Below, in pieces: positions 55,727 through 64,000 of a DNA stretch of 64,000 nucleotides; within the stretch, counting starts at the first letter, position 1; each line of letters starts with the position of its first letter. The notes beneath the pieces are model-generated. The model did no database searches. It was not told where the DNA came from and saw only the letters and a list, made by a program, of their open reading frames with translations. Position numbers and translations under genes: made by a program. Source of the stretch: an uncultured Macellibacteroides sp. (GTDB lineage: Bacteria; Bacteroidota; Bacteroidia; Bacteroidales; Tannerellaceae); the NCBI RefSeq assembly GCF_963667135.1, contig NZ_OY762974.1:1240001-1304000 (forward strand), written 5' to 3'.

Positions 55727-58228
55727 TTACTGTTTTCTCGCTTTAAGGGTAGTCCAAACCGAATAGCCGATAGCTCCCAAAAGCAGTAACATAATAAGCA
55801 ATGAGCTTACCGATGCAACCTGTGTAGCCATGATATACTGATCTGGTATAAACTTAAACACAATCTGATGATCACCGGCAGGAACACGCATGGCGCGCAA
55901 AGTCCAGTCGGCACGAAAATGAGGAGTTTCTTTCCCATCAACAAAAGCTTTCCATCCCGGTTGATAGTAAATTTCCGAGAAAACCGCCAATTGCTCGGTG
56001 GAAGCTTTCGCTTTATAAGCTACCTCGTGAGGCTTGTAACTGGTCATTGTAATCGTAGCTGCCGAATCCGGTTGTGGTGTAAAGCCTTCCAGCTCCTTGG
56101 CAAAACGTTTATCTACCACAGCCACCATCAGTGGATTGTATTTATTCATTGCAGCCATTTCTGCATCAGCATTGTCGGCCATCTCCACTTTTTCAACAAA
56201 CCAGGCGTTGCCATAGGCAAACGGATTGCGAACAGGAGCCTGATCGGGACTATATATAATATAACGCATATTCAACATATTGAGAGACGGGCATACCATG
56301 AGACATTTTATCACATCATCGGCCGTCTTAGCTTTCTGGAATGTTTGCATAATAGAACCAAGTTCTCCTACTAAACGATGGTCAACCAGTTCCTGATACC
56401 TGCGCAGCTTGGCAGCATGATATCCACCAATAGACTTATGGTAATAGGAAGTATTCGTTTCCTGAAAAGGATTATTCAGATTCAATACGCGGAACGAAGG
56501 ATCTGTATCTTTCAAAATTTCTTTATCAGCCACAGAAGCTTTATAGGATTCGGCAGGTTGTTCGCGTACAAAATCATCACCATTCAGGTAACGCTTATCC
56601 ACACTCCATAAATCAACCAGCAGAAGCAATGCCATACCAACACCTACCAGTGTAGCTGTTTTTTCCTTGTTTTTGGCTTTGAAAAACCAAAACAACAATC
56701 CTGCTCCAAGCAAAATAAATAGAAGCGACCGCAATGCATCATCTTGAGCAAGAGCCTTTCTGTCCATCAGCAATGCATTGTAATACCAGTCAGGCATCTG
56801 ATACTGTGAGTCTAGTGGCGAACGGAAATCAAGAAACAGGCTTGGCATCAACCAAAGAATAAGACAGATACCACCTGTTAGACTCAATGCAGTAAGCATT
56901 GCTCGCTTAAGCAACTGCACTTCCACCTTGCCGGTCAACACTTCTTTTAGTCCCCATAAAGCGATCAAGGGGAAAACAAGCCCGGGAATAACAAGCGCCA
57001 TCTCCACCGTTCGGAATTTGTTATACATAGGCAGGTGATGAAACATGATATCATTGAAGCTATCGAAATTCTTTCCCAGAGCGAGGAAAATAAGAAAAAC
57101 CGAGCCTCCAAGCATCCACCACTTCATTTTGTTGGGAACGACAAACATCCCCAACACAAACAAAAAGCAAATAAGCGCTCCAAAGTAAACCGGACCAGAT
57201 GTAAAAATCTTATCTCCCCAATAGGTATAAGTCTGCACGTCGGCTCCAACCTGAGCTCCTTTGCTGCGAAGCTCTTTGTACAATTCGGATGAATCATCAA
57301 GCGTACCACCTGAAGCACCTCCATAAGCATTGGGTACTAGCAATGTTAGCAGCTCGCTCTTTCCATAACTCCAGGCAAAAGCATAATCTTTGTCGAGTCC
57401 ATCAGATACCTTTTCCGCACTTCCTGTAGTAGTTTGAGTAAGCTCCGTAGGTCCACGCAAAGATGTTTTACTCATTTCCCAGTTGGCATACAAATTACCC
57501 AAGTTAGGCAAAACTGCCAGTATCACACTGACCAGCAGTACAGCGGATGTCTTCGCCAAAGGAGTTAATGCCTTTTCCTTAACCTTTTCCCAGGCATACC
57601 CTATATACATGATAAAACAAAGCAACGCAAGGTAATAAGTGATCTGAAGGTGACCGTTTATGATAGAAAGGGCAACACCCAACGTAAACAGTACAGCTCC
57701 CCAAAGAAACCTGCTTCGGAAAAGCAACAGCATACCTGCAATAGTAAGCGGCATATAGGCAATAACATACGCTTTGGTAATGTGGCCAGCTTCAATAATA
57801 ATCAAGTTATAGGAGGCAAAAGCAAAAGCAATGGCTCCCGCAATGGCCAGCCATAAAGGAATCTCCAACACGCACATGAGAATATAGAAGCAGATTAGTC
57901 CTGTAAGTACCATGCTTGCACCGTTAAAATCAATCGATTTAACGGCTGTTTCAAGATAAGATAAATAATCAGGGGCCACACCTTTCACCGCAATGTTATA
58001 GGAAGGCATTCCTGAAAACATAGAGCCAGTCCAGGCAATGATGTTTCCATCCTTCGCTTCACCAGCATACTTGTTAAGTTCTTCGGTCATACCCGTGAAC
58101 TTAAGCATATCGCCCTGACGAATCACCTTTCCATCCAATACTGATGGAGAGAAATAGGCTATTGTTACTACAATGAATAGGACAAGGGCTGCCAGATGCC
58201 CACTCCATTTCTTAACTAAAATCTGCAT
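55727..58228 (-). CDS. YfhO-family polytopic membrane protein
   Basis: An 833-residue inner-membrane protein with about 12-14 helices (HLAALVLFIVVTIAYFSPSV at the start). Family features are the loop YFSPSVLDGKVIRQGDMLKF, FSGMPSYNIAV, a long soluble segment (about 500-760, FRVLNLNNPFQETNTSYYHK), the YYQPGWKAFVDGKETPHFRADW motif and a last helix (LLIMLLLLGAIGYSVW). YfhO proteins are glycosyltransferase-like and have been tied to lipoteichoic acid glycosylation in Firmicutes; in Bacteroidota they are uncharacterised. It follows the glycosyltransferase genes on the same strand, 27 bp after 58256, and may act on the same lipid-linked glycan. Confidence 0.88.
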   Translation of the reverse strand: MQILVKKWSGHLAALVLFIVVTIAYFSPSVLDGKVIRQGDMLKFTGMTEELNKYAGEAKDGNIIAWTGSMFSGMPSYNIAVKGVAPDYLSYLETAVKSIDFNGASMVLTGLICFYILMCVLEIPLWLAIAGAIAFAFASYNLIIIEAGHITKAYVIAYMPLTIAGMLLLFRSRFLWGAVLFTLGVALSIINGHLQITYYLALLCFIMYIGYAWEKVKEKALTPLAKTSAVLLVSVILAVLPNLGNLYANWEMSKTSLRGPTELTQTTTGSAEKVSDGLDKDYAFAWSYGKSELLTLLVPNAYGGASGGTLDDSSELYKELRSKGAQVGADVQTYTYWGDKIFTSGPVYFGALICFLFVLGMFVVPNKMKWWMLGGSVFLIFLALGKNFDSFNDIMFHHLPMYNKFRTVEMALVIPGLVFPLIALWGLKEVLTGKVEVQLLKRAMLTALSLTGGICLILWLMPSLFLDFRSPLDSQYQMPDWYYNALLMDRKALAQDDALRSLLFILLGAGLLFWFFKAKNKEKTATLVGVGMALLLLVDLWSVDKRYLNGDDFVREQPAESYKASVADKEILKDTDPSFRVLNLNNPFQETNTSYYHKSIGGYHAAKLRRYQELVDHRLVGELGSIMQTFQKAKTADDVIKCLMVCPSLNMLNMRYIIYSPDQAPVRNPFAYGNAWFVEKVEMADNADAEMAAMNKYNPLMVAVVDKRFAKELEGFTPQPDSAATITMTSYKPHEVAYKAKASTEQLAVFSEIYYQPGWKAFVDGKETPHFRADWTLRAMRVPAGDHQIVFKFIPDQYIMATQVASVSSLLIMLLLLGAIGYSVWTTLKARKQ

Positions 58229-58255
58229 ATAGGTTGTTTTATATTAATTATCAGT

Positions 58256-59011
58256 TCAGACACGTCCTTTTACCCATTTGGCAAAATAGAAGCGGACTGC
58301 AAACCAGCCGTGCAATAACAACGTTGGAACTTTCCCATAATACTTGCACATTACGGCATATCGTTCCTTGAGAGAGTCTTTACGATGTACAGAACTCATC
58401 CCCTGCTCGAGAAAGTCTGATAACACTCTCCTTGAATTATGTACAGAATCTGCACGTTTAAGACACTGAATGCACCAATCGTAATCGGCAACCAGACGGT
58501 AATTTAAATCGAACAAAGGGGCTATTTCCCTTTTTGCGATAAAGGACTGGTGGCAAACAAGCATGCCCATGCGGAAGCTCTTCCAGGTTAACCGGTTCGG
58601 GGCCTTTAATCTTCTGAGGCCCATGCTACGTCCTTCGGCATCCACAATGGAAGTTTCTCCATAGATAACGTCCGGCAAAATTCCTCTCTTTTCTATTCGT
58701 TGCACTATGCGGTACACTGTATCTGCATTGTGCAAGGTATCTCCCGCATTGAGAAACCAGATATAGTCGCCCGTTGCCTGCTGAATACCTTTATTCATGG
58801 CATCATAGATCCCTTTGTCGGGTTCACTTTTCAGACAGGTAATGCCGGAAGCATAACGTCCGGCAATCTCCATGGTGCCATCTTTGGAAGCACCATCTAT
58901 TACTATATATTCTATGTTCGGATAAGTCTGACTCAGGACACTCAACAAGGTGCGCTCAATCCACTTTTCCGCGTTATATGTTACTGTTATAATTGAAAAA
59001 AGGGGTTGCAT
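58256..59011 (-). CDS. Glycosyltransferase family 2
   Basis: A 251-residue GT-A enzyme (MQPLFSIITVTYNAEKWIER). The ATG at 59011 overlaps the stop of the preceding gene (TGATG); an in-frame GTG one codon upstream is the alternative. Motifs are IEYIVIDGASKDGTMEIAG, CLKSEPDKGIYDAMNKGI, WFLNAGDTLHN (a D-x-D-like segment) and LVADYDWCIQ with the catalytic-base region. It resembles colanic-acid WcaE/WcaA-type and O-antigen transferases. Donor and acceptor are unknown. Confidence 0.93.
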   Translation of the reverse strand: MQPLFSIITVTYNAEKWIERTLLSVLSQTYPNIEYIVIDGASKDGTMEIAGRYASGITCLKSEPDKGIYDAMNKGIQQATGDYIWFLNAGDTLHNADTVYRIVQRIEKRGILPDVIYGETSIVDAEGRSMGLRRLKAPNRLTWKSFRMGMLVCHQSFIAKREIAPLFDLNYRLVADYDWCIQCLKRADSVHNSRRVLSDFLEQGMSSVHRKDSLKERYAVMCKYYGKVPTLLLHGWFAVRFYFAKWVKGRV

Positions 59012-60087
59012 CACAGAACGGATCTATATACATTACACGTTTTATTCACCATATTATCCAATGAGAAAGCCGTCAGACGGCTGCGCCCTTCTTCAACCAG
59101 CTTGCTGGCAAGAGACTGGTCTGTAATAACCTGCCGGACTGTTTCCTGTATGGATTCCTTATCCAGCGGATCGAAATAGAGAGCTCCATGACGAGCTATT
59201 TCCGGGAAACAACTTGCACTGCTCAAACAAACCGGGCATTCATTGGCAAAAGCTTCCAGTATAGGAATACCAAATCCTTCATACAAAGAAGGAAAAACAA
59301 ACACCAAGGCATATTTATATAGAGATGCCAATTCGCTATCGGTGGCAGCATGATGAATGACCTGCGACTGGATCTGCAGCGAAGCCAGGTGGTTCAACTC
59401 CATGCCATTAAAAGCGTTACCAGTACAAACCAGTTTAAGGGAAGAATCTTCTTTAAGCAAAGGCGTGATGGCTTCCGCAAAACGAGTGAAATTCTTATAA
59501 TTTTTCCGCTCGCCTACAAAAAGGATATAGCGGTTGTATAGTTGTGGCGAAGCTTCTACCCGTTGTTTGTATCCATGTTGTACAACTGTTATTCGGGATT
59601 CGTCCACATCCAGCAAGTCAATCAGATCGTTCTTTGTATGCTGACTTACTGCTATGATATGTGATGCCTTCTTTACCAGCTCTTTCTTATTAGCCGCATT
59701 TGTATCGTAGAATGTGAACAGTTCCTTAAATTTTTCGTGAATCATATCGTGTACCGTCAACACAAACGGACGTGAAAGATTGTTCAAAAAGTAAGGAGAG
59801 TAGTAAGTAGGATGAAATACGTCAAACTGATTCGCCTTCAGAGCTCTTGTCGAAATCCGCGAGTTAAGGAAAGAATAGACCCGGCGGTTAACACGAAAGT
59901 TGGATGTAAGCGAAAGATCTTTCAGCTTGATGATCCCCGATTCCCTCAAGTATTGGTTCTCGGAATACTCCACACCAAGCTCACTCTCCACCCATGAAGG
60001 CAGATTATTCATCAAATCACAGAAATAACGGGTTACACCGCCATACTTCTGCATCGAAAACATCTGATGGTCATATAGTATTTTCAT
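59011..60087 (-). CDS. Glycosyltransferase family 4
   Basis: A 358-residue GT-B enzyme (MKILYDHQMFSMQKYGGVTR). The second domain begins YILFVGERKNYKNFTRFAEA, and the retaining motif is FVFPSLYEGFGIPILEAFAN, with the Glu of the E-x7-E pair intact. The first-domain HPTYYSPYFLNNLSRPFVLT resembles mannosyltransferases such as WbaZ-like enzymes, but specificity is not certain. Its stop TGA overlaps the next ATG. Confidence 0.94.
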   Translation of the reverse strand: MKILYDHQMFSMQKYGGVTRYFCDLMNNLPSWVESELGVEYSENQYLRESGIIKLKDLSLTSNFRVNRRVYSFLNSRISTRALKANQFDVFHPTYYSPYFLNNLSRPFVLTVHDMIHEKFKELFTFYDTNAANKKELVKKASHIIAVSQHTKNDLIDLLDVDESRITVVQHGYKQRVEASPQLYNRYILFVGERKNYKNFTRFAEAITPLLKEDSSLKLVCTGNAFNGMELNHLASLQIQSQVIHHAATDSELASLYKYALVFVFPSLYEGFGIPILEAFANECPVCLSSASCFPEIARHGALYFDPLDKESIQETVRQVITDQSLASKLVEEGRSRLTAFSLDNMVNKTCNVYRSVL

Positions 60088-60104
60088 ATTTCAGATAACG
60101 TTGT

Positions 60105-61013
60105 TCATCTTAGCTTGTTAATCACATACCGCAACAGACGCTTATAGGAGAAAAAGCTGCGTTTAACTGTCATTTTATCCATTTCAGCATTGCTCATCAC
60201 ATACGTAGGATGAACCAGCGGAAATATCGCTGCTTGCGAAGATACAAATAACTTTTTATTCTTTCGGGACGTATGGGTAGCTCCTACCGAATTTAATCCG
60301 ATATTGGTAACCAGATTAACCGCCGGGCAAATAGATAACTGACTCTGAGAACGCAACATATATAAATATTGAACATCCCATGTATGAATACCATGACTAC
60401 CTTCCAACGCGTCAGAAATAAAGGAAGAGAAATAAATTTCCTCTCTCAAGTTCGTGAATAAGGACTTCAGTAAGGCCGGATTCTTTTTGCATTCGTACCA
60501 AAAAGGAAAGTTTACATCGTAGTTTTTCCAAACCCGTCGCCAGGAAGCCCATCCCCAGATGTGAGAAATGGAACAAAAGTCGTAACTCTGTCCCTGGGGT
60601 ATATATTGAGGAAGAAAACAGTTTCCGCTGATATGTCCGATCCGGTCATCGTCTTTGTAACGCAACAGTAAATCTTCGCAGTACGGGAAAAAAGAAAGAT
60701 CGGGCAAGCAATCGTCTTCAAGTATTATGCCATATTCTTCCTGTTCAAAAAACCAGGAAATAGCACTTGAAACAGCCATTTTACAACCCAGGTTCTTATC
60801 GCGATACAATGTCTTCAGCTCACAATCCCAGTCAATACGGTCAATAATAGACCGGGTTTCGGCACTACGCTTCGCCTCATCGGGACGATTCTCACGGGGA
60901 GCGTCCGCTGAAACGTAAAGCCGCGACGGTTTAATCGCCTGAATCCGCTGAAACACCTGTTCGGTTGTATCGGGGCGACTGAATATTAAAAATAATATCG
61001 GTATATTGTACAT
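60105..61013 (-). CDS. GT-A-type glycosyltransferase-like protein
   Basis: A 302-residue protein with a nucleotide-diphospho-sugar transferase fold (NIPILFLIFSRPDTTEQVFQ, LYVSADAPRENRPDEAKR). The LYRDKNLGCKMAVSSAISWF and YGIILEDDCLPDLSFFPY segments contain the metal-binding EDD in place of D-x-D. A C-terminal Trp-rich part (HIWGWASWRRVWKNYD) is typical of this subgroup found in Bacteroidota surface-polysaccharide clusters. It lies 17 bp before the GT4 gene at 59011. Confidence 0.85.
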   Translation of the reverse strand: MYNIPILFLIFSRPDTTEQVFQRIQAIKPSRLYVSADAPRENRPDEAKRSAETRSIIDRIDWDCELKTLYRDKNLGCKMAVSSAISWFFEQEEYGIILEDDCLPDLSFFPYCEDLLLRYKDDDRIGHISGNCFLPQYIPQGQSYDFCSISHIWGWASWRRVWKNYDVNFPFWYECKKNPALLKSLFTNLREEIYFSSFISDALEGSHGIHTWDVQYLYMLRSQSQLSICPAVNLVTNIGLNSVGATHTSRKNKKLFVSSQAAIFPLVHPTYVMSNAEMDKMTVKRSFFSYKRLLRYVINKLR

Positions 61014-61018
61014 CTCTT

Positions 61019-62203
61019 TTATTTATTAACACAAGGAATAAGCTCTCCCATTTTTATAATTTCTTTTTTCCAGGTAATGGCATCACTATCTGACTTACGT
61101 GCAAGCAGTAACTCATCGAGTTTCTTCTCTCCATTTATTATTTGCTGCAATTTTATAGATAGTCCATCTGAATCATTGTGCTCAAGCAATTCGCCATAAC
61201 CAAAGTTTATTAAATAGCTTGCAATACCTACGTTGGTCGATAAAATATAATTATCAAAGTAAAAAGCCTCGTTCAATACGATACCGTACGACTCTTTAGG
61301 AGAAGTGTGCACAAATACTTTGGCTCTGTTATACCATTCCCACAGTTCCTTCTTATCGTAAACAGCACCAGTAAATAACACCTTTGCTTTCATTCCGGGA
61401 TTACGCTGGTAAAAGCTTTCAATGGTCTGAGTAAAATCGCTGGAACGGGTTTCGACCGGACCAACAAAAACAACCTTCCAATCTTTCAAGTTCAATGTTT
61501 CCAAGGCCCTCAATAGTTGTTCATTATTCTTATCAGGTGCACCGATACGACCAACAGCAAGGATTATATTCTCCTTTTCTGTCAGCAAACGCTTCTTAAT
61601 CTGCAGTTGTTCACACAGTTCCTCATCAAAACCATTTAGCATAAGTACTAGCTTTTCGTTCTCCTTTCCGCGTAATTCCTTCTTTAAGTAGTTATATACA
61701 TCGGGAGTTTCCAATGAAATTCTGTCTGCCAACCGGCATGTAGCATGCATCGCCTTGCGAATTAATCGGTTCTTCAAACGCAGCAAAAAGGAAAATTTAT
61801 TGCGAAACAGCGAAGTAAATAATCCGTATCCATCCCCTTTGATATAAAAAAACCCTTTCGGATTTATGATTTTATATATAAGTCCGATCAGCCATGTCTG
61901 ATACGAAAAATGGAACCGCATCAACACATCTGCCTCACGGGCATGACGCAGTATATAATAAAGAAAATACCATTCCCCTTTAAAAGAGAAAGGGGTATAA
62001 TTACTCTTAAAGTGAAGAGGCTTTAATGTTACGCCTCGGTATTGAGAAGGCAGATCTTTGTTATCTTCACTGGCGGGATATACGATAGTAACCTCCATAT
62101 CATTCATCTTTCCAAGATAATAAGGAGTAAGGAAAACATCTTTCCCCAAGGCTATTTCCTGAAAATCAACAATAAGAAATATAAGCTTTCGTTTATCAGC
62201 CAT
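61019..62203 (-). CDS. Glycosyltransferase family 4
   Basis: A 394-residue GT-B enzyme (MADKRKLIFLIVDFQEIALG). The C-terminal donor domain is clear: NIILAVGRIGAPDKNNEQLL, WKVVFVGPVETRSSDF, AKVFVHTSPKESYGIVLNEA with the E-x7-E motif, followed by ILSTNVGIASYLINFGYGEL. The start is not exactly fixed, but the ATG at 62203 leaves 9 bp to the upstream gene. Sugar donor unknown. Confidence 0.92.
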   Translation of the reverse strand: MADKRKLIFLIVDFQEIALGKDVFLTPYYLGKMNDMEVTIVYPASEDNKDLPSQYRGVTLKPLHFKSNYTPFSFKGEWYFLYYILRHAREADVLMRFHFSYQTWLIGLIYKIINPKGFFYIKGDGYGLFTSLFRNKFSFLLRLKNRLIRKAMHATCRLADRISLETPDVYNYLKKELRGKENEKLVLMLNGFDEELCEQLQIKKRLLTEKENIILAVGRIGAPDKNNEQLLRALETLNLKDWKVVFVGPVETRSSDFTQTIESFYQRNPGMKAKVLFTGAVYDKKELWEWYNRAKVFVHTSPKESYGIVLNEAFYFDNYILSTNVGIASYLINFGYGELLEHNDSDGLSIKLQQIINGEKKLDELLLARKSDSDAITWKKEIIKMGELIPCVNK

Positions 62204-62212
62204 AGTTGAATG

Positions 62213-63157
62213 TTACTTCATTATATCGTTTAAAACCGACTTACCACAAACCGTACTTAGGTAATTCTGCCAGTAAGTTTTACGCCGTTCATTCTTCTTC
62301 AGCGAATAAAGCATGTAGCCCAACAAGGATTTGCCGAAATGAATAAGCCAAAGTAAAGGGTAAACCTCCTTAAGATGCAGCCGTGTATAAGTAAGCTGAC
62401 TACTTATGTAAAAAAACTTAGAGGGTTTATCGAACACCGTGTTCAGGTTGGTTGATGCGCCCTCAAAATGGATGATATTTGCTTTTGGAACCGAATGAAC
62501 TTCAAATCCGGCTTTATGAATACGACTACATAAATCAGGTTCTTCATAATACATAAAAAACTGTTCATTGAATCGCCCGACACGTTCAAAAACCGTTCGT
62601 TTAATCATCATATCTGCACCGCAGATCGTTCCCACTTTCTTGCTTTCGCCAGTATTGAAATGTTCCTTATTTCCAGTGTATCTTATATTCAGAGCGATGC
62701 ATAGTTCGCGCAACCGGGAATGAACATCCAAACTATAAGAACCATTGTGAGTTCCTCCTGCTGTAAAAAGATTTCCTCCGCATAGGGCTACCGAAGCATT
62801 TGCATCCAGGTAGGCCGCTAGGATAGAAATAGCATCATTCATTAGCACCGTGTCCGGATTAAGAAAAAAAACATACTTTCCTTTAGCCTCATCAAACGCC
62901 CGGTTATTTGCGGCACCGAAACCAAGATTACGGTCAGATTCAATAACAGTAACTTTTGGATAATTATATTTCACCACCTGTACAGAATCGTCGGAGGAAG
63001 CATTATCGATGACAATTACTTCGAAAGAGACATTCTTCGTTTGTTCGAATACACTTCGCAAACACCCTAACAGATAATCTCGGGTATTGAAATTTACGAT
63101 AATCACTGATACCAAACAGTGTATAGGTGTGCAGGGTGAAGAAACAACAGAACTCAT
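62213..63157 (-). CDS. Glycosyltransferase family 2 (rhamnosyltransferase-like)
   Basis: A 314-residue GT-A enzyme. Motifs are VSVIIVNFNTRDYLLGCLRS, EVIVIDNASSDDSVQVVK, ESDRNLGFGAANNRAF, YVFFLNPDTVLMND (D-x-D variant NPD) and FMYYEEPDLCSRIHKAGF. The pattern is that of WbbL-type rhamnosyl- and related transferases, so a rhamnose or similar donor is possible but not shown. The C-terminus is basic and helical (KNERRKTYWQNYL). Confidence 0.93.
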   Translation of the reverse strand: MSSVVSSPCTPIHCLVSVIIVNFNTRDYLLGCLRSVFEQTKNVSFEVIVIDNASSDDSVQVVKYNYPKVTVIESDRNLGFGAANNRAFDEAKGKYVFFLNPDTVLMNDAISILAAYLDANASVALCGGNLFTAGGTHNGSYSLDVHSRLRELCIALNIRYTGNKEHFNTGESKKVGTICGADMMIKRTVFERVGRFNEQFFMYYEEPDLCSRIHKAGFEVHSVPKANIIHFEGASTNLNTVFDKPSKFFYISSQLTYTRLHLKEVYPLLWLIHFGKSLLGYMLYSLKKNERRKTYWQNYLSTVCGKSVLNDIMK

Positions 63158-63191
63158 AAATAATTCTTTTTCTATATCAATACTTTCGATA

Positions 63192-64000
63192 TTATTTAGT
63201 CAGCGCCTTTTTTAAAGCTTCAAGATAACCCCTCCCGTGCTTCAAGTCAGGTTCCATATAATTTCCTTCGGCCCATTCATTCCATGATTTCAACATAACG
63301 ATTTTGCGATCGTCCGTTTTGTTCCTTACGCTTTTCAAGGTCGTTTCCACATGCTTCTGAAACAATTCCGGTGTAGAATCTTTTAATATTACACCAAATT
63401 TGCCTGTCCGTGGAGAATGATCCCAGTTAGGTACCACCGTTGGGTAAACATCTTCACGGGTGTCTTCCTTTCCGGTAAAAAATTTCATGGCATCTTTATA
63501 GCTGCACCAGAAACCATGTTTAAATAGTTCACGCTTAATCTTATTGACAGCCATCCTAAAATACGAAAGGCCAAAACGCTGATATTCGAACAAACGCACT
63601 ACGTTTACTGCATCATAACCACGTGAGAGCAACATATCAATATTATCAGACTTGTAAGTATGCGCCACAAAATGAATTCCCTTCAATCCATTCTGCACAG
63701 CCAGGCGCTGCCAGCAATCAATAAATTCCCTTGAATCCGGTATCTCAAGCGGAGAAAATATAAGAAAGAAAGGCTTTCCGCCGACGGTTATATATCGTTT
63801 ATCTTTAAACGCAGGCAACACATCATAGAAGTGACGCTCATAATCTGCCACCCCGTTGTAGGTTTGTTCAATTAAAGGCTCCTTGCTCTTTACTCCACAA
63901 TAAATGCCATGCCAGCTATGGTTGGCCCATCCTAAACAAAAAGGAAAATCAGGATTTCCCGAAGCAAGCACTTCATTAAAAGGTCTCTCCAAAAGCCTGC
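63192..64000 (-). CDS. WbsX-like glycosyltransferase/glycoside-hydrolase-type protein (5' end beyond window)
   Basis: The frame stays open to the window edge (first visible residues RLLERPFNEVL), so the N-terminus is missing; about 269 residues are present. It matches the Glyco_tran_WbsX family of O-antigen clusters, which is structurally GH99-like: FPFCLGWANHSWHG, YITVGGKPFFLIFSPLEIPD, VPNWDHSPRTG and MLKSWNEWAEGNYMEPD with conserved acidic residues. Its role in polymer assembly is not settled in the family. It is the first visible gene of the minus-strand surface-glycan cluster. Confidence 0.88.
   Translation of the reverse strand, partial: RLLERPFNEVLASGNPDFPFCLGWANHSWHGIYCGVKSKEPLIEQTYNGVADYERHFYDVLPAFKDKRYITVGGKPFFLIFSPLEIPDSREFIDCWQRLAVQNGLKGIHFVAHTYKSDNIDMLLSRGYDAVNVVRLFEYQRFGLSYFRMAVNKIKRELFKHGFWCSYKDAMKFFTGKEDTREDVYPTVVPNWDHSPRTGKFGVILKDSTPELFQKHVETTLKSVRNKTDDRKIVMLKSWNEWAEGNYMEPDLKHGRGYLEALKKALTK

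Overview
The window looks like a chromosomal segment of a member of the order Bacteroidales, most like Parabacteroides or a close relative; this is inferred from gene content, as no rRNA gene is present. Supporting signs are two SusC/SusD outer-membrane uptake pairs, an ECF sigma/FecR anti-sigma pair, a complete porP-porK-porL-porM-porN type IX secretion (T9SS) block, a protease ending in a T9SS sorting domain, two half-size ChrA proteins, and Bacteroidota-type promoters (TAnnTTTG at -7) upstream of many genes. I see no tRNA, rRNA, CRISPR array, transposase, integron or prophage.

Layout. (1) 1-8914, minus strand: a sigma/anti-sigma-controlled polysaccharide utilization locus (ECF sigma, FecR, STN-containing SusC, SusD, and a tandem beta-helix enzyme with the start of an SMP-30-like propeller, cut by the window edge). 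A probable antisense small RNA lies opposite the susC leader at about 7216-7295. (2) 8915-9612: a non-coding stretch with a large palindromic element. (3) 9613-16281: uvrA; divergently, a GH-like lipoprotein and a C11 cysteine protease; then a chrA pair. (4) 16363-22478: the T9SS core operon. (5) 22600-28470: a minus-strand housekeeping run (DUF2795 protein, cobalamin adenosyltransferase, two methyltransferases, a LolC/E-type permease, rbfA, pyk, aroQ). (6) 28567-38696: xerD, a T9SS-secreted serine protease, an OmpA/TPR lipoprotein with strongly biased codon use, an MG2/plug-like surface protein, typA and rpsO. (7) 38697-39316: a second copy of the palindromic element. (8) 39317-44269: an XRE-cupin regulator with an acyl-CoA synthetase, ahcY, and a glycosyltransferase. 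(9) 44290-53586: a second SusCD locus with two basic-secretory-protein-type metallopeptidases and a divergently transcribed membrane-spanning regulator (LamG/kelch-like outside, winged helix plus BTAD-like inside). (10) 53812-55639: a compact DUF4252 / ECF sigma / membrane protein / DUF4252 operon with a recognisable ECF promoter. (11) 55727-64000, minus strand: a YfhO-type membrane protein and a surface-polysaccharide glycosyltransferase cluster running off the window, ending in a WbsX-like gene.

How the genes fit together. The two SusCD loci show two control strategies: trans-envelope sigma/anti-sigma signalling through the STN domain, possibly with antisense RNA repression, and a single-protein transmembrane regulator. 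The T9SS operon and the sorting-domain protease form a secretion machine and a likely client. The glycosyltransferase cluster probably builds a surface glycan. The least explained parts are the kelch/SARP-like regulator, the DUF4252-sigma module, the antisense RNA candidate and the two-copy palindromic element.
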